A stretch of DNA of 64,000 nt from Tubulanus polymorphus (Eukaryota; Nemertea; Palaeonemertea; Tubulaniformes; Tubulanidae): positions 5,399,001-5,463,000 of the forward strand of contig NC_134025.1 in assembly GCF_964204645.1 (NCBI RefSeq), given 5' to 3'. Shown here piece after piece: positions 39,701-54,700 of the stretch. The translations under genes and the position numbers were made by a program. Under the pieces are notes generated by a model. That model saw nothing but the letters and a program-made list of their open reading frames with translations. It ran no database searches and had not been told where the DNA came from. The stretch's first letter is position 1. Each line of letters begins with the position of its first letter.

Positions 39701-42700
39701 CAGAAGATTTTGATCTAACTCTGCGCGCTGTATGTAAAACGCTGGCAGAGATGGCACCATGTGCGCGCGGATTCCGGCTCCGCAATCTGTGCATATCCCC
39801 GCAAAAGTCCAGTCCGTCAATCTGGCATTAAACACCCACTTGATCTACGCGAAGAATGGGGGACCTGATTAATATTGCATGAAAGTATTTCAAATTAAAG
39901 CACTTAACGCAGCTCGGAACTGAGCTGTGTCGGATTCCTGACATAGTTTCCACCGCCGCGCGACCAATCAGTCTCATGACGGAAGATTTAGACTCGCGAG
40001 ACCCGTCGATTCGCCCCGGGCCTATGACTTCTTAGATCGTCGACGAACAAATAAATCTTTGGCGACGATGAGGATCCATCTGGCGACTATCGTCGAGCGT
40101 TCGAAAAAGCCGGCCTTTTTTTCGAAATGCGAAGAACAAGTTAATTTGATGAAATTGCTTGTCATGACTTCTCAACTGACGAGTTAGTCGATGAATATTT
40201 ATCAGAATTGAATGCACATACACGAATCGCACCAGAGACAACTGACTTACATCCAGCTCGTTTCCTTCTTATGTAGATGTCAATGATTTCATTGGTGATT
40301 TGGGGTTTGATTGAAGTCGCTCGGTCGGCATTATTAGTAGTTATGAGGAGGCAGTTGAGGTACTTGAAACGACAATTTCAGCTCAATCGGTGGTAAACTG
40401 ATAACTTTATAAACTAATGAAATTTGGACTGCGTCTTTGTCACGACAAATGCTTAATAAAACCAGAAGGACGACGCGAGAGTGTAGTTACAAGGTGCCAA
40501 TTTCCTGGTTTCCGCGTACTCCTTCATCCGACCAGGTAGACTTGTGAGGAAATCTCCATCAGCATATATGAGCTCAAAACTTTTTTCGTGTCAACCGTTT
40601 TCTGATGTTGTGAGACTGCATGGCCCAGTTCTGCAATATGTCAGTCCAGAAATGATTGATATTGTAAATGAGATTATTGAACTGGAAGATGTATATGAAT
40701 CTAAAACTTGAACTCCAAAACACTGAACTATATTGCTATGCTAATTTCTAGACATCGCCACCCATTTGGTATCTATGTCGGTTTTTTGTTGAATTCTATT
40801 TCATGAATGTTCCGCTGTGGGGTCGATCATCTTCACCAATGCATTGTCGGCGACTTTAAAAAAGTCACCTCACTTGAATTGGCCGGTGAGTAACTTATTT
40901 CATGACTACTGCGAAGAATGGACTTATTGCCCGAGGACACACAGGTGTACGGACCATTCTTATTCGGCGGCCTCTGTAGAACAATCGAATGATTCAAAGT
41001 GGTTTTCGTGCTTTCTACTTCAAGTTTTGCTAATCCGTCTAATACCTTTAAACTATTGCCCATTTCACTGCCCTATATGTACGGCAATTTCCATGAAATA
41101 TACACATCATTATTGGTGATTCAGAACTATCTCCTGCTTATTGGAGTTTAATTGCTTGGTTTAGTAGTGAAATCGTAAACAATTATCGCTGTTCCACTTT
41201 CATGATTTCGAACACTTGAATTTGATTGAAAATGAAAGTTGACTACGTAGAATAGGAATTCGATGTACTATTCTTCGTCTCTAATATGCTTGTTTCGTCG
41301 TTTGTCACATATCCAATTGGACGAACTTCATGTCGCTGAATTAAAAGGCTAAGATTATTTCCGCCGCGGTCAGATATTTTCAACGCTCGTGCTTTGATTA
41401 TGTGTCTGGCAGATTTGAGCGATGAATTTGTGAAAATACAAGTGAACTCCCGCTGTCCGATTGTCGCTTTCTGTCACGGGGCAATTATCGAAATAATTGA
41501 TCACGTTAAGTCGAAGATATTGGATTGAATGCGTTCGACGAGTCGATTGAGATGATTTTTGTCTTCACCGGAATTGGTACGCCGCCGATTGTCATTCAAC
41601 TGCTCGTTCTTCTATGACAAATTACCATAGCAAAACTCTTAATACAATGAAATTATCAATGGTCAGCCACAGCAGTGCGCGTTTAGTCATTAAAGTTTAT
41701 CTTTGCATTTGCGAGTTATTTGTCCGGTATTGTGCGCCCCGACCGGTCAGTATTTGTTCAAGGTTCGGCGTGGAAATTTAGCCGCCGTACCGGTGCGCAA
41801 ATATTGGCGTTAATTTCGGACGTCGGATAATTGCGCCTCGATTAGGACTTTTCGGTTATAACAACGCGCGTCGGCATCGATGTCAACATAGATCGGTAAC
41901 CGGCGACGACCGGTACCTCGGGTAAAGCTGATTTCGAGCAATATGCATGTTGTAGCCATGGCAACTTAATATTTGCTTTTACGTCTTAGATCTATGATAA
42001 TCGATGTGATATCATTCGCGGCTTTAATATCTTTCGTAATTCCGTCTCGCGAACGCCGAACGAACGAAAGGTCCGCGAGTAATTCGCTCCGACTGATCGC
42101 TTAATTCTAACGAACACAACGCGGATGATCCGCGCGCATTTTGTTTAATCTCCGTTCTCGAAAACGTGGATCAGACCCCGGTTTAGGTGTTTTGCTTTCG
42201 TCTCAATCATAATATTTCAATTTCAGTTCGTGCTTTGTGCAAACGACGACGACGACGACTACTACGGAATCGATAGATATCAAATCCATAACATGATTCA
42301 TTTTCCCAGCAGCGCGGCTCGCTAGCTGCGCAAAAATCACTAATTGTCATGATAAATGCAATTTTTCAGTGATGAATTGATTTAATCCATCTCAATATTG
42401 AAGGTTAAATGAAGTGTAGTTGATTAGATAAATCACCATTATGAAATAGACGCTGGCCGTGTTCATAGCCCGTGCCGTTTAGTGGCGGTTGTTTAAGTAA
42501 TTGATGACCCAGCGAGACCCGAAACCCACTTATATGGAAAAACAAGCATTTTATTGGCTTATGAGGCAGACCTGATGATCACTATTATTTGACAGTAGTT
42601 TCTCATCAACTACTTATAATATATCAAAATACTTTCAAAATCTGAATAATTTCTAGTACATTTTCAATTCAACTACTCTTTTTGATATCACATTACTCCT

Positions 42701-45700
42701 ATTTTTGATGAAAACTACTACAATAAGAGATATCAGGTAGTGCGGTCCGATGACATATTCATTGATCGAGCTGACATCAGTCCCATGCAGAAAACCGAGT
42801 TCCATTCCGAAATCTGGAGTGTCCCAAAATAACCCGATTGTGAACGTGTGTAATTATTAATTTCCATCCTGATTCTCGATCCAAACGGATTTGTTTGCTT
42901 AAATTCCAGTGTTATTAGTGAAAAGCACGATGGAGATTGATGGTGTTTGTTTGCCATATCCTGTAGTTGCCATGACTTCAAAGTTTGAAGATGAGGAAAG
43001 CAATTACTTACGAAAGCCTCAATGGACTACGATGTACCGATCAGTTGGGGTTGCGATTCATTACGCTCAGCGGTCGGTACCTTGATTTTCGGTTGACTAA
43101 TGTCGGCTCATTGACAGCGCCCCATCAAGTTGTTTACATACAGGTTTTTATGGCGCGCAATATGTGATTGTAAGCTTTGGTCAAATTGTCCATCAGCTTT
43201 GTAGCTTTTAATTAATTCCATGCGTCGTTACACGGCATTATTGGCTTTGATGTTAAATTCTCCTCATCCAATTTTTCTAATTGGTCTCGGCGTAATGGAT
43301 ATAATTTATTATCTCGGCCGTGGGTTGGAGTCTTTTGGTATAGGGGAATTTCAGATTCCGGAAAATTTATATTTCTGCTTTAATTCTATGTAATGGCCGA
43401 GCGTTTTAGATATTCCGATTAGATATTCCCTGTTTCGATTATGCTATAAAAAGTCTCTTCCTAGTACGGTCGCAGTTGGACCGGCGTGTATTGATAATTG
43501 TATTATCCACATCATGGCGAGAGTAACTTCTTATGAACCAATAAGATATGATATTTGCTTGTTAGAAATGTTGATAGTTTTTCACAACGATGAGCTGCTG
43601 GCAAATTTGCTCTCGTTTGCATCTCCTCGTTCATAACTGTTCTTTTGCTTGTACAACATACACCTGAAGCTGGGGTGTATTTGTTCTGTATATTTGATGG
43701 AGGCGAAGCACTTCTCTCAGTGGCCTGAAGAGCGCCGGCAAATACCCCCTACCTCCGGCAAACAACCGACTACTAAAACTAGAGTTGTTTAATCACCGTA
43801 TTTACTGAATATTAACTCTAAATAGCGCGAAAATGAACAATATTTTTCCTGCAGATAAGCGTTGCTTTCTTGGTGTGGATTGTGGGTAAATTTGCACAGT
43901 ACTAGGAATGTGTACATGGGTCTGGTTACAGCACCTTTGCCTCGACAGTCGCCATATTGACTTTCTTCTCAAGGCGCTGACGGAGATGGCTCTAGTTCAA
44001 ATTGACAAAGAATTCAGCAATGTTTGACAAATAGTTGTCCGGCTATATATATATGGCTAGCGAAGATGCGACAGTTGATTTAGTCGAATCTGTGGCTATC
44101 TCTTTGCTTGGCTTGTTAGCAGTAATGAGGATAATGTATTCGTTGTCCGATGTTTTCGAGATTCTGAAATATTTGGTCAGCGGTGGCGTCCGATGAGAAC
44201 CGGGTGCATCCTAGAAGTAGTTTGTTGTCCCAGTGGTTTCAAGATGTACACAGATTTTGTCTTGTTATTTACTCATTCATACATCGGTTAGTTTACCTAA
44301 CAGATTATGTGGACGACTGCTGGTATAGTTTATAGACATTTAGTGAAACGTGTACCATCTTGCAACGGTTTGCCCATTTGAAACCTGCTAATCTTTGAAT
44401 TTCACCGGATAACCAACTAAACGGACAGACCTTAAACTTGATTTTTTAATATACTGAGGAAGACAATGTTGAGAAGTGAATATCTCATCTGCTAATTAGT
44501 CTGTTTCTCTGTTGTCAACCGTAATCATCATTTTCGTCATTATCGAGTTGCTCAATTCATTAATATAATCATCATGAGATTATGTAACGAATTTCTGCTG
44601 GTGCACAGCTTCCTTCTCTTAGCGTAGGCAGAAGTATTTACTATTCTCATATTTACTCGCTTGTTCATGGATCAATCGAAACCAAGCTCCGAGCTGTGAA
44701 CACATTGCCCTCAACAATCACTCTTTCTCCTTCAAACTGCGCATGAAATGATTTTTGGTCAACATATTGAACTACCATTAGTATTTACCCTGCTATCCGC
44801 TTGTGATTTTCACTTTATCACATGTCTCAAAAAAGTATTCATTCATTAAGATGTTTGTTATTTGTAGATTATTATTATAAACAGATTTGGTTTTCAGTTG
44901 AAGTGGAATACAAAATCTAACCGAATCATTATCTGTGGTTTAGGCCTTCGTGAAAGTGCTTCAAGACCTTGATAGTATAAGTGAAGACATTATTTTCCAT
45001 GTATGCTGAGTCAAAAAATGTTCTTCCCTCCGTATAGCATAGAAAACATTGAATATGCTTGTATATTATCGACGCTTCTAATTTAGCTCGGTTGCGCGAA
45101 TACCTGAAAATGTCATTTTCAAAACACTCTTATTAGTAATTCAGGCAACAACAACTTCCTCTTAAGATATCGTAGAATTATGCAGAGCCACTTGAAATCT
45201 GGGAAAATAGTATATTCTTTTCAACTTCGAAAAACGCTTTTGGCATCTTATTGTCTGTTCGTACTTCTCAATCAGTCTCAATGCTTGACAATCATGTTGC
45301 ACTAGAGAATGGCCCATACTCCGCTAGGTACTATACCCATCACGGTCTCAAGTATGCTTCATAATTCTTCAATTTATTGATAACCTTTAAACGTGCGAGA
45401 ATGAAACGATGTGCGGAAAATTTCTAATGAGAAAAACTTCAGGTGAATACGGATGACGAAAACTGCTTTCACTGCTAACAAAAAAATTTGTTTCAAAATC
45501 TAATTTTCGTTATCGCAAAATGTTCCCCGAAATAGAATGAATGATAATAATATTAAGAATCATAGAGAAAATCAACAAAAATTAACTCTACGTAAAATGT
45601 TTGATTGATTTGGTGACTGTCCCGTGAAAGTTCCTTAATCTACCAATAGATGGAGCTGCATAGATGTGGTGTGAATATTTCGGAGTGACCCGTTGAACTT

Positions 45701-48700
45701 TGATTATCAGTTAAGCCTTTAAAATATTCAAATTGACTCCGACACCTTTTAATGCAAACTAAAGATGAAAAAGCCAAATCTGTGTGCTTATAATAATTAC
45801 TTTTTGAATAGGGAAAATGTGTCTTTGTTTAATGGCCGCGGTTATGGATCAGGTATGCAAACAGTCTTTTTCAGGTTGGGTCAATGGTCGGCAGAAAGGC
45901 CCCTGTATCTGTCAAGTTAATCTGATCTGTTGATAAATATCCGATGTTTGTTTGCGGGTGCAAACTTTTTTTATCGCTTCAGTCACCTTCATTTATTGAT
46001 TAATCCGGATATCAATGTGATTCTGTTATGTACTAAGCAAATGGCGACTTGCTGCTAAAGCAAATTTGACAGTTTGTACAAGCCTGCTGCAAAATAAACC
46101 CGACTAGAAAGCCATGTGTTTGTAAAAACTACTAAGAATATTTGAAAATGATTTTTTTCATTGTAACCATACAGCTATAATGCGTGTTGGGCTAACACTT
46201 TGAATTTGCCCGGTACATATTTTCGATGACTGAGGGATATTTGATGGTTCATTATGGTTTTGTATGCCGTGCAAATTTAACGAAGTTGTTCCGGTGTTTA
46301 CCGAGATATTTGCTTCTATAATATAACCCGCTGTGATGAACTGTTTTTTTTTAATTCTTTGTTATTTTCTATCGAATCGATGTTTTAGTTTTAGTATTAT
46401 TACTTCTAGTTTCAATGACTAGCTGGCCAAGAAACTTAAAACGTGTCTCTACAGCAATATTCGCGTTGCAAAGATAACGCAAAAAAAAAGAAAATAGATG
46501 AATTTTAGGAGACTTTTAGTCACAGTCTAGATTGTTTTCCTATCACTATACTCACCGGGGTACTCATTTGATTCAGAACTGAATCTCAGTTTGTCTATTT
46601 CATACAATGATGTATTTGCTGATGAAATAAATGACGCTTCATTTTTTTTTCATTTTTGCATTCTCCGAGAAAATACTAGGTACCGGTTTGTTTGTTTTCA
46701 AGAGTAATGTTGACTTAACAGCTAGGCGCTAGCTTGTTCAAAGAAGACTGAATTTAATATTCAAACGAGCTTATTTAATCAGGGGTGCTGTAGATGATTG
46801 ATTTTGCGTGGCATTATTTGCTTAAAGGTGGGATGTTGAATATGTGGGGTTTTTCAACGAGCAGTTTGCTGAATGCGAAAAATTCAATAAAATATAGAAA
46901 TTGCTGGTCTAGAGGATCAACTGATCAAACTACTACTGTTAACTATGTAAATAAGTAGTGACTATAGATATTGAAAAAAATTGAATAATTGTTGAATGCT
47001 CCAAGTCGATTACTGTGACGTGACAGATGAATAAACCAGATGTCTTGTCGAATCGAAATCTATTAATCAATTTCTGGTTGGTTAAGTTTTTAGAATGACT
47101 GCTGAGTAAGTTGTTTCGGGCAACTCGTTTTACCACCTTAATGGCGTACGCAGAATCTATATGCAGAATTTGATGATGAACACATTAACTGACATGACCC
47201 TTTTTCAATATTTTGATTTGGATTGTTTCCATTGTTTAATGCCACTTTCACCATCTGAAATTTTGTCTACTAATTGTATGTATACATGAAAAGTTTTTTC
47301 AAATTCCGAAGTTTAATAGTTTTTGTTTTTACGCCCACGTCTTGTGAAAAGAGGCGCATGCACATGTCTTTTGTTCAGGTATACTTCACCAGCGTAGCAT
47401 CCTCTTCGGTTTATATCATGATTGATTATGTATGAGAATGATGTAGCGCGTACTGCTAGCGTATTCAAAAGACCGTGTCAGCAATTTAGACAAAATATGA
47501 TCGATTTGTTTTTGTAAGCGGATTCAATCTTTCTTTTTTTTTGAAAAATATTCATTGCCCGGGCACCACCTACGTTGATGATTTGTGATTTCATGTTCGA
47601 GGCATTTTTTTGTCCTGAACGAATGAATTTCTGTTGGTGATTTGCAGATTTAACTAGAAAACTAACTTGTAAGTTTATTGACGCCTTAAAAGATAACGCA
47701 TATATTGCTTAATATTGTCGACAATGATATGATATGTTGGGTCAATAATATTATTTCGGATTTGAATATATCGATAATTGAATTGAATTGACTGGCAATC
47801 AGTCTAACCCTGATATATTGACGATGAAGTGCACATCCTTTTTGATAAAAATTTTATCAAAAATGAAACATATTTAATTACAAAATAAACACCAAAATTT
47901 ACAGTTGCAATAACTATTTTGGAACACCAATATTGATGATGCAGTGCACTCGACTCACACAGAACCCCATATAACGCATACTAGGTATCAAAGGTTTGTA
48001 CGGCGTCAAAAGATATGTTCAGTCTGTTCCTTTCTTTAATGTCTTATTAAAGCATATTTGTAGATACCACTAATGGAACGTATAATTTACTAGAAGTTGA
48101 ATTTGCATCCGTTGTTTTGTAAATTTATCATTCATAAAAAGCGAAGCTCTTTTTTTAGGTAATATCAATTACACAATTTGTCCTTATGCTCGTTAGAAAT
48201 AAGAAAGTAATTTTCCATAAGCACAGATGTTATGGTCATGAATTTGCAAAACATTTTACAGGAACATCGAAATAGATGTAAAAAATATCCAAATGAATTC
48301 GCTCAGCTCATTCGATTTCTCAGACAGTTATTTATGGAATGTGTTTATTCTTTTACACATGGCTAGTCTTTCCCATAGACTTTCTCATGCCACTTATACT
48401 GGCAATAGTAAGTTGTCCTACGAATGTTTGTGGACAGTGGTTATTTCTTTATTGTTCGAGATATAATTGACCAGAAAATATGCCTAATAAACAGTGTCAT
48501 GCGCGCTTCAAGTCGGACCGACCGTCAATCATTTCACCAGACTGTGTCCGTTCGGCTATTTTTCACCAGCAGAATTATCTCTGCGTCATCTTTTATGATA
48601 TTCCAACGTATGATATAAGCGAGTGAAATAGCTTTTATTGTTTCAGCTATATCGAAACGATGTCGCTATGATAATAGTACGGGCTAAAGTTTTCGATATC

Positions 48701-51700
48701 CCGTGTATTCTAGAATTCATAGTGTTTAATCTGTGATATGATATGGGCAGAGCATATCCACCTGTCCTCTTCGTAAGTGTCAGCGGTCCTACTTGTTCAA
48801 CTACGACTACCGTTTTTATTCGATTTTTCTGCGTGGAAAGTGGTTCATTTGAATGTTCACGTTGCGATGTGGTGCGAAACAGCAATTTATACAAAGATAA
48901 TCGCTTTAATGGCCATTGCTAGCGACGTTGTACGAGAACGGTGAAATCTTCCCCGATTTTTTTCACCGACGAGATCGTAGTGGCAAGCGCCGCGCGAGTT
49001 AACCATTATTATCCCTAGTGGATAGAAAGAGGAGCGCTCGGTTCATCGGACGACTCTAACCACCAGAATCAATTCATTACTGTCCTACCGGCCTGACATA
49101 TTTAAGCGCATAAATCATAAAACTAGCAGACACGTTAAAAGCTGCGGAGAATACATTGTCAACATGACAAACATCTTTATTATTTAGCCAAACGTATGTC
49201 AACACTGCTACAAATTACACTGGGGTTTAGCTAATGGTCCGCATTACTGTTACATTTCATCGAGTCCATGATCTCTGGTTCCGTCATTAATTCGATCTTT
49301 TTGTATTTGATTAAATGGAACGGGTTTTCCTGCCGGGTTTCCATCACTCCCCCGGTTTTGTTTGCGTTGTCGAACGAGGGTAACGTCGTTTTTCGCGTCG
49401 AATTCCCGAAGATTGGATGTCGCTATTGCGCCCTCGGGAATTGCGCCCGCGTGCTGATTTATATTTTCATATTTCATAATCATGAAAATGAGAAAGCATT
49501 AATTGAAATGCCACGCCTTTGTGTCTCGGTCGCCGACAAATTGTCGTCTGTTTTTAAGGTATATTAACCGGTAATTTCTAAATCTGAACACGGACGTATA
49601 AACTATAGATGATACGTCCGTGAGCTGAATGTGAAATTTACATGAAATTGACATTAACGCACGGTGCAGGCTATAGACAAGAATTTTGAAGAGCCCTCCT
49701 TTTTTCAAATGGAGGACAATCCCACGTAAAAATTCTTCAACACCGAAAGCATAAAATTTAAGGGGCAAGTAGGTTGTATGTACTGATAGTACGATTTCCA
49801 CAGGTTTGAAGCAAAAACGATTCTCAAGAATGTATTTCATCAGTTTTGGAACCAGTTTTTCCAGAAAACTTTGACCAAACCAATAAGTTTGGAATTGATT
49901 ATGTGGATGCGAAAGCATTCCAGTTTGTGACCTGCCGATCTTTGGTCTGTAGACACCCATACGCTACTATCCCTGTACTTATCTACACCGGTATATTTTT
50001 CAGTATTTTTCTCGTGTAAGTGATCATTCGGGTTTATTTATCGGTGATTAATAGTTTTTCATTTCCAGTTCTCATAAACATCGGCTCGGGAATTGACAAT
50101 TTTACGGATTACGTACGCTCAATTATCCACCTCACTGTGTACGGCTTTAATTCTCGTTATTGTCGGTTAAGGATGATAATCCGAAACTAGCGATTTACAT
50201 TCATCGTCGGCGTTATTGCACGATATACTATTGTCACAATAACACGCACGTAATAAAATAAAATGATATATCGCGCGGGTATTTTTAATGATGATTTGTC
50301 GCAGTTCGCGATAATTACAGCGGGATTCATTACTGTAACTGACCAAGGTGGCTGCGAAATGACTGCGAACAATAGGTGACGGTAGTTTGTGAAATCACAT
50401 CCGTTTCATTATGAAAAAATCTAGTTTTACGAGAATCATTTAGCCCGGTGTAATGTTTTCATTGTAAACAATCCATTAGTTCATCGGGACCTCCGGTCTT
50501 TTTTCGCTGATTGCGCTGTGACATTAGCGGATCAGCTGATCATTCTGTTTCTATTATTTCGTAGATACGAATGTTTAATTTGATAAAATCTGAAAGTGAT
50601 TTTTTATGATGATTCATTGTGATGCAGTGGGTTCACTAAGGACTGTTTGTTAAACAACAACCCAAAATAACCAAGCCCCGATGTCAAACAGTTTTCTGAG
50701 CCTGATTGTGGAGCCTAGAAGATCATTCTATAGCCTCAATCACATGGAGATGATTTGGCCGGGGCCAAATTGGCACGCATCAGGCCCGAGTCAAATTTGG
50801 CCTCTTTACACATAAACCCCTCACTCAATACTAGACAATGCTTAAAAAGCGGAGTGAGTCACTTCCGGAACCAGTTGCGATTCGCATACAATTTGACCCA
50901 TGCTAAAATTTGGCTCGGGCCTGGTCTGACGTTTTTGGTTGGGCCAAACAGGCAAGGGTCCATTCGGCACCTGTGTGAACAATTGTTCCGGGCCATAAGA
51001 TGCTCATTATACTGTGGATTAGGCCCCTAATGCAATTCGGTTTCATGAATTTATAGTAAGGCAACTCCAATTTCATGTCAAAATCTCTTCTGTTTGTTGG
51101 GCTGTGATTGTTTGCACAAATACTTAAATGATTAGTGGTCATCTGATACCATTACACATTTTTACATCTATGCAAATATTTGAACATAAATTCAAAATAC
51201 AATTTGATTTGAGCTGACTGCGTTGTGTCCATACCGGTGTGTTTACATCATTTAACATTTTCCAACTCAGTAAACCATGATCAGCACCTGTCCCTGGGTG
51301 TATTGTCATTTGACTAAGGATGTTTTACAGCACTGTGTCCACCTGGTAAGGTTTCTGTTAATTGACGCTGATTCTAGCTGGCCTGTAATCTTAACTACTG
51401 GGATCATCCAATTGTCCCCGGCTTCAATCGGCAGTCATCAATGCTAGGTTGTATTCATGAAGAGTGTGTCATCCATGCGAGCACCATTACAGCTGGTTCT
51501 GAGGTATTAGCCCCAAACTGTGCTGCCCATAACTGCGTATTGTTTTCAAAACAGAAGCATTCATCATCCTGCACCGTTCAACCATTTATAGTTTTAATCC
51601 CGGTGATATTATTGGTCAGATGAACGCAAATTGTTAACGGCTCTTGACTGCATCAGTGAGGGGTGGAAATCATGCATTTAGTCGAAGCCATAGAGCATTG

Positions 51701-54700
51701 ATCACTCAGCATGCAACACAAGAACAGTTGAAAACACCTGATCAGATGGTTCTTTATCAATGCAGTCGAAATAGTTCCAGCAATTTCGTTTTAAATCTCC
51801 ATCCATTTGATACCGTGGTACAGTTTTTCTTTGTCTGAAATTCTAAATCGCGCACAAGTATATTTCATCGAGCTTAAATTGTCGGTTTCATTTCTATCTG
51901 AGTTCGGGCAGAAGTATGGGTGATTTGCACAAGATTTGGAGTATTAAAGAGTTACTCGTTCCAATGAAAGTGAAGATCGGAGTTACAAGATTTAAGCCAA
52001 TTCACACAGAGACCCGGCCCTAGTTGAATTTGCCCCGTGCCTAATTCACAAGTAAACCACTCCGATGCTTAACAATGCTTAAACAAAGTGAAGTGAGTCA
52101 CTTCCACAACCAATTGCAAGTCACATGCAATAATTGGACGTGTCCTAAAATTTGGCTCGGGCCTGGTCCGACATTTTTAGTCGTGCCAAAAATGCCCACT
52201 TGATATTGGCTTTAGGCCCGCTGAGTTCCTGCGTAATTTTTTATTATTCGTCGGGGAATATTTCCATTAATTCGATTCATCGTTGTCGTGACTGAGTGAG
52301 AGATGTTAATAGACGCACAATGTTCGACGCGATGGGACTTGTGTAGAAACACCTGTAAGCAGATTTTCCGGCACACCACTTTCCCATGTTCCGACGACAT
52401 GAAAATGATTTCTGCTTGAGAAAATCTCTCACACTTATCATACCGGCTTTCCACTAATCTTGTCTGATTGTCCAACGGGCATGTTCAGAGCATGAAAGAA
52501 AAATCAACTTGTGTGTTTGTTTTGTTCCCTCGCTGCCGGCATTACTAGACTAAACTTGGCATTTGATTATATGCTCTTAATGGAAATTAGTGCCGGGACT
52601 TTTTACAACACTCAGGTGTTCGTTAATTATAGAAAAATACCCCTGAAAATTTGGTTCGGAGTAAATTTTTCACTACGAGCCATAATTGTCTTGTAGGTGG
52701 TTTTGTGTTCAAGTTTTTTGAATGTCCTAAAAAACCTGACAATAGGCAGATTAGGTCCAGGTCGATACATGCGATTTGAGATAGGCCTAACTATTCGTGG
52801 AATTCTGGTTTCGGGCACTTTCAGATAGTTTCTCGTGCTAAAGCTCAGTGGTCAGTGAAATTTAGAATATTCCGTCTGAATATATACCTAGAAGATGCAC
52901 ATATGTATGCGTGCACGTCATGCATGTTCAACGCGCCATATTGCTTCAATACGCAATGAATTATGATGTATTAGAACAGGTAATTTACATCCAGTCACAT
53001 CCATCTTTTATCCCGGAGGTTATTTACACGAGTAAATGAATAAATGGGTTCGTTTTCACATGTCCATGCCCGTGGCACTCTATGTATATTTCTCATCAGT
53101 TTCGGCATCGATTATATTTGCAATCACGATAATACAACGATAAAATACAAGTGAAAGATACCGAGCTCGGGTCATATAGCTGCGCGACCTTCAGGAACTG
53201 ATCTCTATTTCAAACAGGTTTTGCCGGGGTCGCTAAAGACCTATCGTTATTACACCTATCGTTATAACATGTAGCTTGATGCGCTGTAGGACAAAAACAT
53301 GCTAATACTGATTTTAACAGGGAATGAGGGTTTTTGACCCGGCATGGGCCAAATTTAGCCATATCCGGGTGAACCGTTTACACCGGTGCCAAATGGGTCC
53401 GTTCTTTTTGGCACAGGGCAAATTTGGCCCGGTCACAAATGTTGCACCAGGCCTGTGCCAAATTTTAATACAGGTCAAATTAATTTATGTGAATGGTTGT
53501 GGAAATGACTCTCCTCGCTTGTCACTGATACCAGTCTAATAAGGAGTGAGTGATTTACGTGTGAATGCTGTCTCTAATTAGGCACGGGCCAAATTTGAGC
53601 CAAATCGCTTTCATGCGATTGTGGCTGACTTCTTCAGTCTAAACTCCCAAAAACTAGCCCCAGATCTGTTATGCATTGCCAACCACTGCTGACGCTAGCT
53701 GATATCCCAGTTCACATTAGTTCAATTAAATCTTATGATTTTTTTCTCTTGTATTTTATAGGCAAAATTATCAGCTATTACTCAAGAAAGAGACATGGCA
53801 GTTGCCAAGATACAGCGTTTGGAGGACGAAATTCAAAATCTTCGAGTTTACTACAGGTACGTATACAATTACGATTCAATATGGTAAAAATCTATAATTT
53901 CCCATTGTATTTTATAATGCTTTGAAAGAACTGCCTTCTCTTCCACTAACTGTGAAGAGCTATTTTAGTTATTCCACCTAATGAACCTACTAGAACAATG
54001 TCCTTATTAGAATCAAATATTCATATTGATATTTGACAAAACAAGTCAGTTACACACTGGTATTTTCCATGTGTGGGATGATTCCTTCTGTCAATAAGAA
54101 TTTGATGGATCTTTTCTCAATAATAGATTGATGGTACCTGTATTTGCGTTATTCAAAATGTAGTTGCTGAATTTTTGGACGTTTATTAGAAACAAGGTTG
54201 CCATGGTCTCTGTATGCAACTTGTAAACAAACTCTGAGCAGGTCTCTCGGTGCAGTTAAGATCAAACATAACGACAGGTTCACGATCACCAGAGAATGTT
54301 TGGTCAATTCGTTAGTTGGACAAATTTGTACTCGCCATTTCTAGAGATTCTTGTGCAAATGTTTGAATTTTAACTTAAAATGGTGCGACCCCGCAAATGG
54401 CCGGAGTTCTTTCATCTTTTCATATCGTTGTTGATGTTGTCCAGCTGTTTGTTTGAACGTTTTGAACTTATGATCTGTCGCTGGTTCAATAATTTTGTTT
54501 TAACATTCTCCATCTGATTCAGTGTACTAGTAAATGCCAATCAATAAAAGCAAGTTCAAATTTACTCATCAACACTACTGCGATGCCAAATGTCCCATAG
54601 ATATTTTGTACCTTTCTTGTATTTTGTTCATTAGTCTACTTTTGTGGTGTAATATCAATATTTCCCCCTCCCCCAGGAATCCATGAATCCCTGAATCTCC

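Larger units (their letters stand above)
31442..53761. other. MIPOL1 intron 12, 22.3 kb
   Basis: The region contains no convincing exons. Its repeats are modest: an inverted-repeat element at 37308-37466, part of a dispersed family at 50.7, 52.0 and 53.3 kb, and short hairpins. Much of the rest is unique sequence with CpG-containing stretches at about 37.6-38.9, 39.2-40.2, 41.3-42.5, 48.9-49.6 and 50.0-50.6 kb. CTCF-like sites lie at 31883-31892 and 37186-37195. In other animals, introns of this gene hold FOXA enhancers; that this intron does so is inference. Confidence 0.5.

Noticed and set aside
45617-45630. Solitary GTCCCGTGAAAG similar to the array unit
   Set aside because: Only eight to nine bases match, with no flanking repeat or terminal module.
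49499-49960. 153-codon minus-strand frame in MIPOL1 intron 12 as a nested gene
   Set aside because: It is the longest non-repeat frame in the intron, but it shows no recognisable domain and no promoter or poly(A) context that I can see.
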